A DNA stretch of 64,000 bases from Mercenaria mercenaria (taxonomy: Eukaryota > Mollusca > Bivalvia > Venerida > Veneridae): assembly GCF_021730395.1 (NCBI RefSeq), contig NC_069365.1, forward strand, positions 24,955,501 to 25,019,500, written 5' to 3'. The translations under genes and the position numbers were made by a program. The notes beneath the pieces were generated by a model. The model searched no databases. It had not been told where the DNA came from and saw nothing but the letters and a program-made list of their open reading frames with translations. Positions within the stretch are counted from its first letter, which is position 1; each line of letters opens with the position of its first letter. Shown here one piece after another: positions 1 through 12,108 of the stretch.

Positions 1-2229
1 AAGTGAAAACAAAACAAAACAAACAAAAACACATTAAATTACATCAACGTCACTTGCATATTGAAACGTAAAAATCAAATTAACCTTTTTATTATTTGAA
101 ATTGTCAATTTATTTATCTTTCAACAGTGTAACGACTTAAGTCTTTTCCAACGACGGAAGTTTCCTTTATCCGAACAAAGAGCTTCATTATAGCACTGCC
201 AAATTACCACCTAAACGTTTTAAGTAGTATATCACAGAACTACAGAAACATTTGGTAAACGAACAACATCTTGATTAATAATCTACCAGTCCAACGACCA
301 CATACTTAGAATATTCTCAAAAAGTTGTCCATCTTTAAAAATGAATGCTGAAAACTAAGTTAAATTTAAGTACTGAACACTTTTGCAAATGCATAAAAGT
401 GTAGATATGTAACAGTCCTTTGAAAATGGTGAGTTTTTAACTATCCTAAAGAGTAGTCCCTTTATGCGGTGTTTTTACAGCATTCAATGTGTATATCAGT
501 AAATTGACAATCGTTTATCACATTAATAAATATTTTTATAAGCTGTTCAATTTTCATGTAAACAACTCTTTCCTTCTATGATTAGGTGTTGTTCGAATGC
601 TTCGGAAAATACGGACCTAACCGTTAAGATTTTTTTTATGTACAGGCCTATTTCATAAACATAAAAACATTATAACTCTTTTACGCTCATTTTTTTTTCA
701 ACTTGTTAGATAAGGTTGTTTTTAAGTCCTTGAATATACTGTATGCAATACCTTACAGCAAAAACAAACTACAGTACCTGCTACTTGCTGTTGCTTTCAG
801 AAGAAGTAAAACAATTCTCGCAGCTCTTCTGAATTTGGTCAATGGCTGAAAATAAGAAACAGTAGTGTGTATTATTCTAGGTAACCATAGATCTGTGATC
901 TGTTATATCATTTTTGATCATCCATTAAACAGACGACAGTAAGGTTCATTTTTTCCAACAACGTGTCCCTGTAAAAAACAGTTTGCACACAGGTCGCAAC
1001 AAGGAAGACAAAAATGCTACATTTGCTAGAGTTATGCAGCTACATCGGTACTTTAACTAATTTAATACAGGATTCTGATTCATTTGCCTAAATAGGTTGG
1101 AAAACCCGTAAAAAAAACTTCTTTTTATAGTTAAGATGGATATGTAATTTGGTAGTACTCATGGTAAGGTTAGGTATGATATGATGAAAAAGATATATAG
1201 ACGTTGATTACAAATACTAAGTTAGTAGAAGTACAAAGTCCTTGACGTAAACAATATAGTTGATCCGGCAACAATCCGCTGCTATAAGTCTCTCTTATAA
1301 ACAGAATGATAAATTCAAACAAAAGAGAAAGGCAACAAATGTACATAAACAATTAGTTCAGGATACCCTTGATCGCTCACCTGAGTTTCACAGTTCAAAC
1401 AGATAACAGTACAGAGTCATCCAACAGTTATACCAAATTCCTTTAGACTGGCCTGTAGTTTCCGAGGTCATTTTCAACGTTTTCCCTAAAGCAAACATGT
1501 AGAGAAAACTAACTCCACCCCCATCCCCGACAAATGAATATGATTTCAGTAGAGGGCCCGAATGAATAGTTCTGTGAAATTATTACAAATGTCAACCAGC
1601 TTAATGTTTATTGCTGTGTCGTCCGTGTTTTAGTTTTGACAAAAGAAATGAACAAATCGACAATTGTCGACAGACGATCACCTAAAATCATTTCTTTGTA
1701 AATTTTTAATTACTGCCAAATATGACCAACTGTTTAGAAGATGTCTGAACGATTCATTTTAGCACTAACTGTAATGTTTTTGGACAAAAAGGAAGAAGAG
1801 AGGTTCTTTGAAAACAATATCTACAGTTATGTTTTGGCAATAAACTGACAGTTTTTGGAAGATGGTCACCCAAGAAACATTTCTCTTTAACATTTTCAAA
1901 ATCACTCCTGCGGTTTAGGAGGAGATGCTCTTTTAAACGTTTTCTGTTTTCAGCTCTGCCGCTTATGTTGCTCACAAACTAGAATAATTTAAATATTCTT
2001 GCTAAACAAGCATTTGTATCAAATTATTTTGAAACCGAGTGCAGTCAGTTTCTGACAAGAATTTTAAAGTTTCCACGGAACAGTGACGACAACTGTCAAC
2101 GACCGCGGTTTTCGACTAATCGGAATAATTTAAAAAATCTCGGTAGATGGTTAATAAAGTAACATTTCTAAGACATTATTTCAAAACTGGATTAGCGGTT
2201 TAGGAGATGTTATCTAAAGTCAAAAGTAC
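1..2229. other. Gene-free AT-rich spacer
   Basis: No reading frame here looks coding on either strand and I recognise no repeat family. The sequence is AT-rich with short homopolymer runs. An exon shorter than about 60 codons could still be hidden. Confidence 0.5.
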
Positions 2230-2991
2230 GAGGTATGTTGCAGAATGCAGGTTTTGCTGATGTGTAGGAATTCCCCGTATCTGTACATACCATTGTTTAA
2301 TACTCGTTTAAGGGATATATATATGGCAGAATGGCGCACTAAAAAAGACTTTAGTATGTTATCACGTACATCTTTGTTCCTGTACATACAAATAAAAACT
2401 TGCTTTAATCGTGCAGAATACCTTACCATTTTTGATATTCCGAAGTATAGAAATGTTATTGCTAAATAAAGGTTAAACTCGCACAACTTAAACATTGAAA
2501 CTGGTAGACATAGAAACATTGAAAGGAATCGTCGTTTTGCATCTTATGTAACACAAATGATATAGAAGACGAATTTCATTTTGTTTTAGAGTGTCCATTT
2601 TACAATCAATATAGAAATATGTATATTCCAAGATATTTTAGCACTCGTCCATGTATGTATAAATTCTGTACATTGCTTAATTCAGATAAAACGTCTGTTC
2701 TGCATAAATTAGCAGGGTTTTCTTTGCCTAAAATGTTTCAAAATAAGAAATGTATATTTAAATAACTAATCATTCTATTGTATATTATATTTTATGTTTT
2801 TGTTTTTTAAAAATATAACGACTTTAAAAGGTGATCACTCTCAAATCTCTAAATTGTCAATTGTAAAATGAAAACTGTGTGTATATATAATATGACACTG
2901 TATGTTTTGTAAAATTGTGACTGTCATGTAATGTTATATGCATGCTGTATGACGATGAGCTGCAAAATAAAACTTCTGTTCTGTTCTGTTT
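2230..2991 (+). mobile_element. 5'-truncated LINE, C-terminal end of ORF2 plus 3' UTR
   Basis: The frame from about 2245 carries the tail of a non-LTR retrotransposon polymerase: NTRLRDIYMAEWRTK, then FDIPKYRNVIAK, then after a frame change a Cys-His cluster reading CILCNTNDIEDEFHFVLEC, ending at a TAA at 2763-2765. This arrangement (basic segment, then CxxC, EDEFHF, C) is typical of the C-terminus of CR1/L2/jockey-type LINE proteins in invertebrates. About 200 bp of 3' UTR follows and ends in a short TTCTG repeat near 2973-2991, as expected for families with microsatellite-like tails. The copy lacks the reverse transcriptase domain and has at least two frame breaks (one in-frame stop near 2467 and a shift near 2550), so it is dead. 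The exact clade cannot be settled by eye. Confidence 0.75.
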
Positions 2992-3263
2992 AAAAAAATC
3001 TGTCTAAATTGTTTGTATAAACAAGCTTTTACCAAACGGTTTCAAAGGAGTTGTGAACAGACTGACGAACGCCGACGAAGGGCGCAAATCGAGAGTATTC
3101 AAAATAGCTCTCATTGAACATCTTGTTTGTTCTCTGGATAGCTAAACCCGTGAAATGGTCTAAATTCTTGATTGTTGATTTGATTAATTTGAAAAAAAAA
3201 TCAATTGACAATTCTAGCAGTTCAGATATGAGAACACTGAACAGACATATGCTGTAGTATTAC

Positions 3264-3650
3264 CGTAAATGTCTTTCTAGATGTTATATTAGCTATTCCC
3301 TTTTCCGTGTCAAACTCTTTCTTATATGTTCTACTTGACCTAGCACTTGAACTGGCTACAGCCGTGTCTAGCTGTAAAACTCGTTCAAGTCTCGCACTTT
3401 TGATTCCATCCAGTCTCTTCCTCTTCAAATATTTCACACTTTTATCTTCGTATTCCATGCGTGTGTTCATGTCTACATTACCGTATGAATCATCATGTGC
3501 ACTTTCGACTGTATTTCTGTTTTCATTGCTTACAGTTACACGAGGTTTCGTACCGCAGTTAGGCACTGACTTTGCCTGTACTATTTTTGTTGTGACGTCA
3601 CTTCCGTCTGGCCATTTTCTTGTAGACAGTATATCTTCCCAGTCTTCCAT
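3264..3650 (-). CDS. Candidate coding exon, unknown protein (acidic N-terminus, Arg/Lys/Ser-rich C-terminal part)
   Basis: An open frame starts at an ATG at 3650 (MEDWEDILSTRKWPDGSD) and runs 129 codons to a possible splice donor (ACG|GTAATA) at 3264/3263. That leaves a phase 0 boundary; without splicing the frame stops at 3222. The composition is charged, with an acidic start and a basic KRKRLDGIKSARLERV stretch, and does not look like translated spacer. An in-frame TGA lies 18 bases before the ATG, which supports a true start or a nearby exon edge. I recognise no domain. It could be the first coding exon of a minus-strand gene whose later exons lie outside the window, or a remnant. A chance ORF is the main alternative. 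Confidence 0.35.
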
Positions 3651-4123
3651 ATTTGACTTTCTCCGTCAATGAGTAATCAAGTTGTCCAGAATTTTCAAAA
3701 ATTTGCTTCAGCGAGATGACATATTCCACTGACTTTAACTAAGGCACTGTCAAATCAAACCATTTATTTTGCTTACATTTTTTCTAATTCACAAAAAGCA
3801 ATATCATCAATTTAAACAAATATCCTATGCATGTATAAGCATTCGACTGCCTGCTAAAAAGAATAACAATCTGAAGACAATTTTCCGCTTTAAACCTACA
3901 AACAAAATTGAAGAATTTAAAATAAGCTATGTAAATGCATTATTTATGTGTTTATTGCCATTTTTGTGACAGTATAGTAGGTTACTATTTATGAAGTCTC
4001 TTTGACAATTTATGCTACTATTGTAGTTTGCGACGAGGGCCAACCAGAAAGCATTAGGAAGTAAAATAAAACCTGGAACAACGCCAAGAAGACCACACAC
4101 AGACTGTTAATAGTAAATAGCAG
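3651..4123. other. Spacer, nothing recognised
   Basis: AT-rich sequence without a convincing frame or a repeat I can name. Confidence 0.4.
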
Positions 4124-4335
4124 TTAACCCTTACCCTGCTGAATTTCTATAATGAACTTGTCCGTCTTTCAATTTGGACAGTAGCATTAACTGTTAAAAG
4201 GGGTGTATGCCAAAGTGATACTGACTGAATGGCAAACATTGTAGATCTTAATCACACTGCACGGATATGCAGGCTGATCATGATCTATAAGAGTGGCAAA
4301 GACAGAATCAATTGTGTCCAGCATGATAAGTGAAA
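4124..4335. mobile_element. MITE, TTAACCC-ended bivalve family, copy 1
   Basis: The left end reads TTAACCCTTACCCTGCTGAA and is followed by a body with ACTGACTGAATGGC and a CTGCACGGATATGCAGG-type palindrome. A second copy lies at 8229-8423 with the same order of blocks. The right end here (CCAGCATGATAAG) is degraded relative to the CCAGCAGGCTAA of the second copy. The opposed ends mark it as a small non-autonomous DNA element without coding capacity. Confidence 0.65.
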
Positions 4336-7300
4336 TTTCAAATTTTCATATGAAATTTGTAATTTCTATCATGTTTTCAAGTCTTCCCTTTCGAAAGTCT
4401 TTAAACGTTATAATTATTTATAGATATACAATACCGCGCATTAATGTCGAAGACGTAATGCTGAATTCCATGTCCGTTGAAAGCTTGAGAGTTCCTATAT
4501 TCGGACACTATTTTCGGACATCCGTTAATGTTAATAACTTTAAGTCAATGATCTATTTCTGGAACTACCTGTGTTTTGTTTAGTGACAGGTAATGTAAAG
4601 AACACTCAAATTAACTTTTAAGCTAGGTTGTTTTTTTTAATGCGGTGTTCTGTTCAAAATATTGGATCATCTGATAATCTGATACCCTTTTGAGACGCGT
4701 TTCTCTTGAATCTACTATATTAAATTGTAAAAGGACATTATAAAACTTAAATTAATTTGCCAAAATCTTGAAAGTAATAAAAAGATCATTTTATCAAAAT
4801 CGGAAAATCAAAACGGGCATTGAGAAACTGGTATTTTGTAACACAGTTATGTTACACTTTAGATGAACTTAGTATACAATTCAAAATGTAAAATAATACA
4901 GCTGATCAAAATATTTGAATACATTTCCTAACTATTTTAACTACTTTTAGATTATCTATTTGTAACCAGGAATCTTCTCTTTCGTTTAGGTAAGTATATA
5001 ACCGTTCAGCACAGAACATTCTATTTTGAAAATATATTTTGGCCGTTCAATGAAAAATGCCTGCATAACGACAAAAAAATCAAAATTAAAATTACAAAAT
5101 ATTAATAAAGAATATTCTTTTTTCCTTTTAAACTTGAAAATTTGAGGAAGTCACTACACTTTAAATGCTTTTAAGTAAGCCACCTGTTGCGTTATGGAAT
5201 GTGAGGTCAAAAATGTCCTAAAAGCATTTGACGTAGACGCGCATAGCACACATTTTTGGCAAAATAACCATGCATGTTTTGTTGCAACAAGACACTTTTA
5301 GCTCCCCGTGGTGTATTGGTGTTTTTGATTTTTTTTTTAATTTCGGCTGTCATAACATCTGTTTGTAAAATATTGTTTTGGGTAACTTCACAATAAGACA
5401 ATAAGCTAGTTTTTAGTTTTTGCAGAAAACACAATAAATTTCAAGTATTTTCAATTATCAATCATGGATTGTGCAATACTTGAATATTTCATGGAATTAC
5501 CAATTTCTTTTATCTATACTGTTTACATTACTAACTTCTGTGGAACTTGCGCATTTGTTGAATACTGCGAACCTTGAGAATCTTAAAATCTTGATTTATT
5601 GTGTGGCCCTCATTGCAAAACAAACTGATAATTTTTATCAGATTTTAAGCGCCCTCGTTTCTATCAGATCCGATTAAAGTTTCAATTAAGTGATTGTAAA
5701 CAGAATGGTGTAACAATTAAAAAGCATTGAATGGTCAGATAATCGCAGTTTTTTTTTCTTTACATATTTTTTTCAAGCGCAGTCAGGTGCGTACACTTAA
5801 CAAGTTATACATTTGTAATGAAATTTCATAATATTGAATAATGCTATTCGTTAAAAGACTCTACTCCAGCTTTAAAAATAATCTGAGACGCAACAGTGTT
5901 TAATACTTCGTTCTGTCTCTCGCGTTTTCTTAAATCGTTTGAGGCAGTTAGGTTACGAATATGTGATAAAAATTTTATGTGTATGGCGACATTATATATA
6001 ACAAATTTTAGTCATTGTATATAGTTTCCTCAATCGAGAACAAAGCATCTTCTTACACTCAACTCAAGAAACCAAAGACAGTAATGTATTTACATACGTG
6101 TCTGCTTGAGAAATTATTCAGCAGTGTGAAAATGACGTCATATACCTCTATGGTTAGCCATTTTTGCTTAAGGTATCAAGCAAGTTCTAGATAACAGTGC
6201 TATCAAAATATATCAAATATTGATGTCTGGTAAGCTCATATAATTTTGGTGTCTAAAAGTGAAAGTGTATTCATCTACTGAAAAAGAAAAGATACAGTAC
6301 ATAACAAAAATATGTTATGGAATTTCTATTCTTTTTACTTTATAGTTTTCAATGATACTTCAACAAAAATCCGGTTTTAAGTGTAAGCTTTATCATTTAG
6401 CAGTAAAAAACATGACTGAAGTGATTCGTGCATGTCATTATTGCCGTCTTATTTACTAATTCTTGTTCAGCAGACACAACTCTTTCAAACGATACAAAAA
6501 AAAAATGAAAAATTCTTCCAGCATGATGAATGTCTGGACAATGGCTTTTAGGTAAAAAACATTCCATTCGAATAAATTTCTGAGCAAATTTCATTATATC
6601 GAAAGTTTAGTAAATGACGTTTCGCAAAAATATGCTTAATATCAGAAAAAGTATATTTTCTTCTTTGTTGAGGCCAACTAACAGCACTGGTTTGATTTAT
6701 ATAGTGCCTAACACCCCTGTATGCGAAACATTTGGCTACACCCCTGTATGAGAAGCGATATTGACTGACTTGATAGCCCAGTATCAGATCATTCAACATT
6801 GTATAGTAGGCCCTTTACAATCCTAGCTGTTGACATAAGTGTGAAAATAAAATAATTATATGATTTTATAGATACGGATTGAAGTTTCTTAAAATATTTA
6901 TTTACACAGGACATGTCAAAGTCATAAAAGCTTATAAAATGATAAAATTGTTTAGTATGAGGGTACCAAGTGTCTAGTTTTTCAACAATAACTGCCCAAA
7001 ATGACTTATCTGATTTTAGGTGTAAATCTATTCAAATTTATATAATTATATACCGCGGAAATTATTTTAATATGCTGGTACTAAAACACATCTTTTAGAA
7101 TTAATTGATGCATTGTACTTTTTAGTAAACAGAATATTTGCGCCTGACAAATAAATATATATATCCTGTCAAAATAAATTATGTTTAAATATAGAAAATT
7201 AAAGGCGTTTGTTCAAATCTCGTTCCTCATCTTTGATATTATACAACCTTAGTAAACTCTACCTTGCAAGGTGACTTTTAACATTCACGTTCTTTTACGT

Positions 7301-8228
7301 AACCAGCTGCATTTGGTTAAATAGATGTAAATATTATTCTAATATCATTTGACTGGACCTGACTATGACATTTACATTTTTATCAATACCTTACTACTTA
7401 AGCAATAAAATATTTTCTAGATATTAGTTTTTATTATTATTATCTGAACGGTAGCTGTGGACACCTATGCAAAAGTATCGAGAACATAATACGATAATAT
7501 TTTCAGGAAACTTTCTAGAACGGTTATTATGTGCGCAGAATAAGTCGCTAGACGTCTGTGCACTTCTAAATTATTCCGCGGGCCTTATTTCCTTCCGTGG
7601 CAGCTACGTTGACGTCATATAGTCCTTTTGGCGTCCGGCATGCTCTCATATCTCATACAACATTAGAGACAGTTTAGAATGTATGTACAAAGTATACTCT
7701 GCCTCTGTGGTTGACCAAATATTAAAAGTTGTATGTGAAAGAGAAAATCTAAACTTTCTATGAAAAGTTGTGACTCGCGATGCAATAATTTTCGTAATCA
7801 AACGATTTCTAAACCCTTGTATCAGAGAATATAATAAACAGGTCAGAATCGATACACTTAATCAATAATATAGATAATGGTTCGTACTTAATTATAGAGA
7901 TGTAATTGAACTGTCTTATGTTTTGAAGGAATTCTGCCTGTGTGGTATTTTCTATAGTCAATATTACGCATTATAAATTTTCGTGCTTGTTTTATATAAA
8001 AATTACATTAATTTGTCTGGTGTAGCTAGCTCGGAGAACTGTTCAATACTTTAATTATAAATTGAAGGCGCATGCTTTATGGTAAATATATATGCCACAT
8101 TTCATTTCTATATTACATGAGATACACTTTGAACACTTTGAAGTCAGTTCATTTCTTATTGTCTAGAGACTCATTATCACTACTTGCATCACAAGTCATA
8201 AAGTTTTTGTTTTAATCGTTTATAATAT
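4336..8228. other. Long gene-free spacer
   Basis: Nearly 4 kb of AT-rich sequence without a supported gene. The small frames in it are low-complexity. Two copies of a 12-mer joining a CRE-type octamer to TATA occur at 6133 and 7610 (see findings). A short near-duplicate ACACCCCTGTATG occurs twice around 6711-6750. Confidence 0.45.
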
Positions 8229-8423
8229 AACCTTTACCCTGCTAAATTTCTATAATGGACTGGTTTGTCATTCAATTTGGGCAGTACCATTTACTATATG
8301 AAGGGGTTTTTCACTGAAAATTCACTGACTGAATAGCGAACGGTGCAGACCATGATCAGCCTGCACAGGTCTGTACGTCGCAAAGACAAAATCGCTTGCG
8401 TCGCCAGCAGGCTAACAGTTAGT
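8229..8423. mobile_element. MITE, TTAACCC-ended bivalve family, copy 2
   Basis: It starts AACCTTTACCCTGCTAAATT and ends GCCAGCAGGCTAACAGTTAG, giving imperfect terminal inverted repeats. The interior shares CACTGACTGAATAGCGAAC and GATCAGCCTGCACAGG with copy 1 at 4.1 kb. No coding capacity. Confidence 0.7.
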
Positions 8424-8792
8424 TCGCAGAAAAAATATCTCAGTTCTGTTGTCTTATTTTTGTATCTTAAAAGAAAATATACACAAAAACATTTCCCGAC
8501 AGTAACTTGCGTAGATTAGGAACCAGGAAACGTCAGACATGACTAATATTGGTTTTTTTTTGTTTGGAATCAATTTACAGCACAGAAGCTAAATACATAA
8601 ATTGTTTATCATATAATCATTTCAAAATAATATAGATTGAAATATTTGAATTGTAAGGTATGCTTTCACAGTCCCTTTACTGCCTTGAGTTCTTACAGGT
8701 TATGCTTTTTTCTTTACATCCACATCTTTATGATCAGAATATAATTTATGCCATGATTCACATTCAATTCCAGTTTAGATTGAAAAACTTAC

Positions 8793-9305
8793 GTCAAAGC
8801 GTTGCCTCCGCTGCCTGTTTTTCAGAACACTGTCAAATGTCTGTAGAGACTTTATTTTCCGTAACAACCTTCGTCGTTTACTTATGTTAATTTGACCTTT
8901 TGAATTCCGCTTTTGGTCATCGACTCTTGTGTTGGACGCATTGAAGCTATTTAGGGATTTAGTTTTGATAAACCGTTTCTCAAAATTTGAAAGTCCAGTA
9001 GAAACGTAGTCCGTGCGTGTGTCACGTGATGAAATTTGAGGTTTCTGTAGAGGTACTAAGCTTGAAGATCTTTGTTTCTGAGTTGTAAATGATGTACATT
9101 GACTGGTTAAACTAAGGTGACGGGATCGGCGTGAAGTTTGTGCAACAAATGAGTCACGTGAAAGATTCCTACTAGTGCTGAATACGAGGTCGGAAAGTGA
9201 TCCCCGACGACTTGTAATATAATCCGTGATAGATTCCCGTCGGAATATTTTACTGTCTTCAGATGGCAAATCAGATTCACTGACAAACTGTCGTCTGCTT
9301 CCCAT
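8793..9305 (-). CDS. Candidate coding exon, Ser/Arg-rich unknown protein
   Basis: A 171-codon open frame runs from ATG at 9305 (MGSRRQFVSESDLPSEDSKI) to a strong splice donor GAC|GTAAGT at 8793/8792, phase 0. Without splicing the frame would stop at 8775. The product is rich in Ser, Arg and Lys, with many RRxS-like sites (RRES, RRGS, TSRRSRHLS) that resemble basophilic kinase targets, and a basic stretch SKRRRLLRKIK near the end. This suggests a disordered, possibly nuclear or cytoskeletal region; that is inference. I recognise no domain. An in-frame TAA just upstream of the ATG with no AG between fits an initial coding exon. The later exons were not identified. Confidence 0.45.
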
Positions 9306-10734
9306 TTTGTAAATTAGAAAACAATAGTTTTGTATCCGCTCAATTAAAATTCATGTTCATTCATATAATGAATTCATAACAACTTTAATAACCAACTGCT
9401 CTTTGTGAAGACAGAAAACAGCTATTATCTTATTGCTTCATTAAAACCATCCCAAACACCTTAAGAGCACTGTCTTTCGTGACCTTTTGTACTATACCTA
9501 AACACAAGACAATGTTTAATCACATGTGATTTATTGCTTTCATAATATTATGGTCTACAATCGCGTTTGATGCGATGTTCATGCCGGCGATAAGGCGAGT
9601 AGATTACCCTTGCGGGTCTACCCGACGTGGTTACATGAGCCCTCCTGTCAGTCGACATCTTCGTTTGCTTTACGATCGGTCTCTAATCTCCAGACGACAG
9701 TCCTATCGACTACAAAGATTACTTTTATCCTTGTAAAGATTAATGCAAATAAATCAAACAACGCAGAAAGACTATACTACTCTCGATTTTTGTCAGGACA
9801 AGTGTGATTTAGCAAAATTTTATTTGTAAAAGATGTGAAAGATTTTAAACATATTCCTAGAGTGCACTTTGCATTGTTTTTTTTGTTTTGAAGTATTCAT
9901 ATATTGTTTAGATAAGTACAACAATAAAATGATTTATGTGAAATAAAAGAAAATAATCCCAGAAGAACTTAAGAGGCATATAAACTACATGCCAAACAAG
10001 TGGCCAGGGATAAACAGATGTTTACTGAATCAATAAATTGCACGAAAGTAATTTATTTCCCGTACTTTCCTTAACACGGTATTTTCCGTACAAGTGCTTG
10101 GTAAACAAACTTGTCGAGCATTCCACAGAGTGATATTAATCAAAGAGAGATTGCATGTAATAAATAATTTATGTTACTTCACAACACTTGAAAGGCAATG
10201 TTTAGCAACATTTTCAAGGGTAATGCTTTATGAAAGCTCAGATGAAACATGAATTTTTAGCCGCTGGTGTTATGGTTTTATGCAAGTTTCATTTTCGTTG
10301 AGATATCTATCATTTGTTCACGTTCTTTGGGACAATTTTGTATACTCTTTCATAGTTGAATTATGTCCATTCTCATTGTAATGAAAAGCCAAGAACATCC
10401 ATTTCAATTTTAACATAACGGAGTTAAAATCGTGACTTCCTGAAGTCTTTTGACCTATCAAAAATATACAATGAACACAAAGTGAACTATAATAGCTATC
10501 ATAAAACATTATTCTTTTTGTTCGCTTGTGATGTTAGAGTGGTGTTCACATCTTCAACACTGACAACGACTTTAGCTTGACATAAATAAAAAATCTCTAA
10601 AGAGATCCTTTGGAAGCATATGATACAACCAAGCAAAATTAGAAGATGCTTTTGTAGAAAAGCGCATGTCTTCCCCACTACATAATCATATAGGCAAGAA
10701 GTTAATAGGGGACAGGAGCGAAAGTCAAAGAGAC
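9306..10734. other. Spacer upstream of the 9.3 kb exon, with a CpG-richer patch
   Basis: No gene supported. Positions about 9560-9720 are richer in CpG than the surroundings and lie upstream of the minus-strand exon ending at 9305, so they could include its promoter or 5' UTR. No clear TATA element was identified. Confidence 0.3.
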
Positions 10735-11860
10735 AATGATGGTTGACTGCAATAGGGATCATCTACTTGACATGCCCATGCATCCCACTAAGTTTCAACA
10801 TTCTAGATCTAGTGGTTCTAAAGTTATTAGGCGGAAATCGTTTTCCATGTCCAGACCCCTGTGACCCTGACCTTTGATCGAATGAATCCAAAATCAGTTG
10901 GGGTCATCTACTCTACATGTCCAATCATCCTATTAAGTTTCAACATTCTGGATCAAGTGGTTCTCATGTTACTGATTGGATAGAGTTTTCTATTTCCAGG
11001 CCCCTGTGACTTTGACCTTAGCTCAAGTGTCCCAAAAATGATAAGGGTCATATTAACTTTTGGTCTTATCATTCTACGAAGTTTGAAGATTCTGAGTCAA
11101 ATGTTACTCAAGTTATTGGCCGGAAACCGTTTTTTATGTTCTGGTCCCAGTGACCTTGAGTTTTGACCAAGTGACCCAAAAAAGCAATAGAGGTCATCTA
11201 CTTTACATGTTTGATCATCCTATGGAGTTTCAATATTCTTGCTGAAGTGGTTCTGAAGTTACTGATCAGAAACGGTTTTCAATCTTCAGGCCCCTGTGAC
11301 CTTGACCTTTAATGTAGAGACCCCAAAACAATAGATGTCAATCCTATCACCGTATGAAGTATGAAGATTCTAGGCCAAATGGTTCTCAAGTTATTGACCG
11401 GAAATGGATTTCCATGTTCTGTCTGCTGCGACCTTGACTTTTAATAGAATGACCCTAAAATCAAGAGGGGTCATCTACTCTGCATGTCCAATCATCCTAT
11501 GAAGTTTCAACATTCTGGGTCAAGTGGTTCTCAAGTTATTGATCGAAAATGGTTTTCCATGTTCAGGCCCCTGTGACCTTGACCTTTAACAGAGTGACCC
11601 GAAAATCGATATAAGTCATTTACTCTGCATGTCCAATCATCGTATGAAGTTTCAAATTCTGGGTCAAGTGGTTGTCAATTATTGATTGGAATAGGTTTCA
11701 TGTCAGGTCCATTGTGCCTGACCTTTGATGGAGTGGACCTAAAAAAATTTGGGTCGTCTTCTCCCTAAGCCTCCAAACCTAGAAGTTGAAGGTTCTAGGT
11801 CAAATGGGTCTCCAGCTATTGATCGGAAATGAAGTGTGACGGACGGACAGGGCAGAAACA
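10735..11860. repeat. Tandem array, ~145-bp unit, about seven degenerate copies
   Basis: The block CAGGCCCCTGTGACCTTGAC recurs in more or less degraded form near 10850, 10997, 11143, 11287, 11420, 11564 and 11704, a spacing of about 133-147 bases. Between these lie further shared blocks: GGGGTCATCTACTCTGCATG, CCAATCATCCTATGAAGTTT and GGTCAAGTGGTTCTCAAGTT. The array ends in a GACGGACGGACAGG motif near 11840, as often seen at the edge of invertebrate DNA elements. Copies differ by substitutions and small indels. There is no coding frame. Confidence 0.85.
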
Positions 11861-12067
11861 ATATGTCGCTCAGTGGAAGTGGGAGGGAGACATAATAATG
11901 CAACTTGTTGATTGAATCTGTCAGAGGGTAATGTAGTGCAACACCCCTCACGCCTCACGCCCCGCTAGCACTGGCTTAGATGGACTTGTATTACGGCAAA
12001 AACGATAAAACATAAAACAATCTTTAGAGTACATCTTAGAGGGGTACTAATGCATTTTGCTATCGTG

Positions 12068-12108
<41 letters not shown>

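Noticed and set aside
10735-11860. CRISPR-like array
   Set aside because: Long diverged tandem units without constant repeats and variable spacers, in an animal genome.
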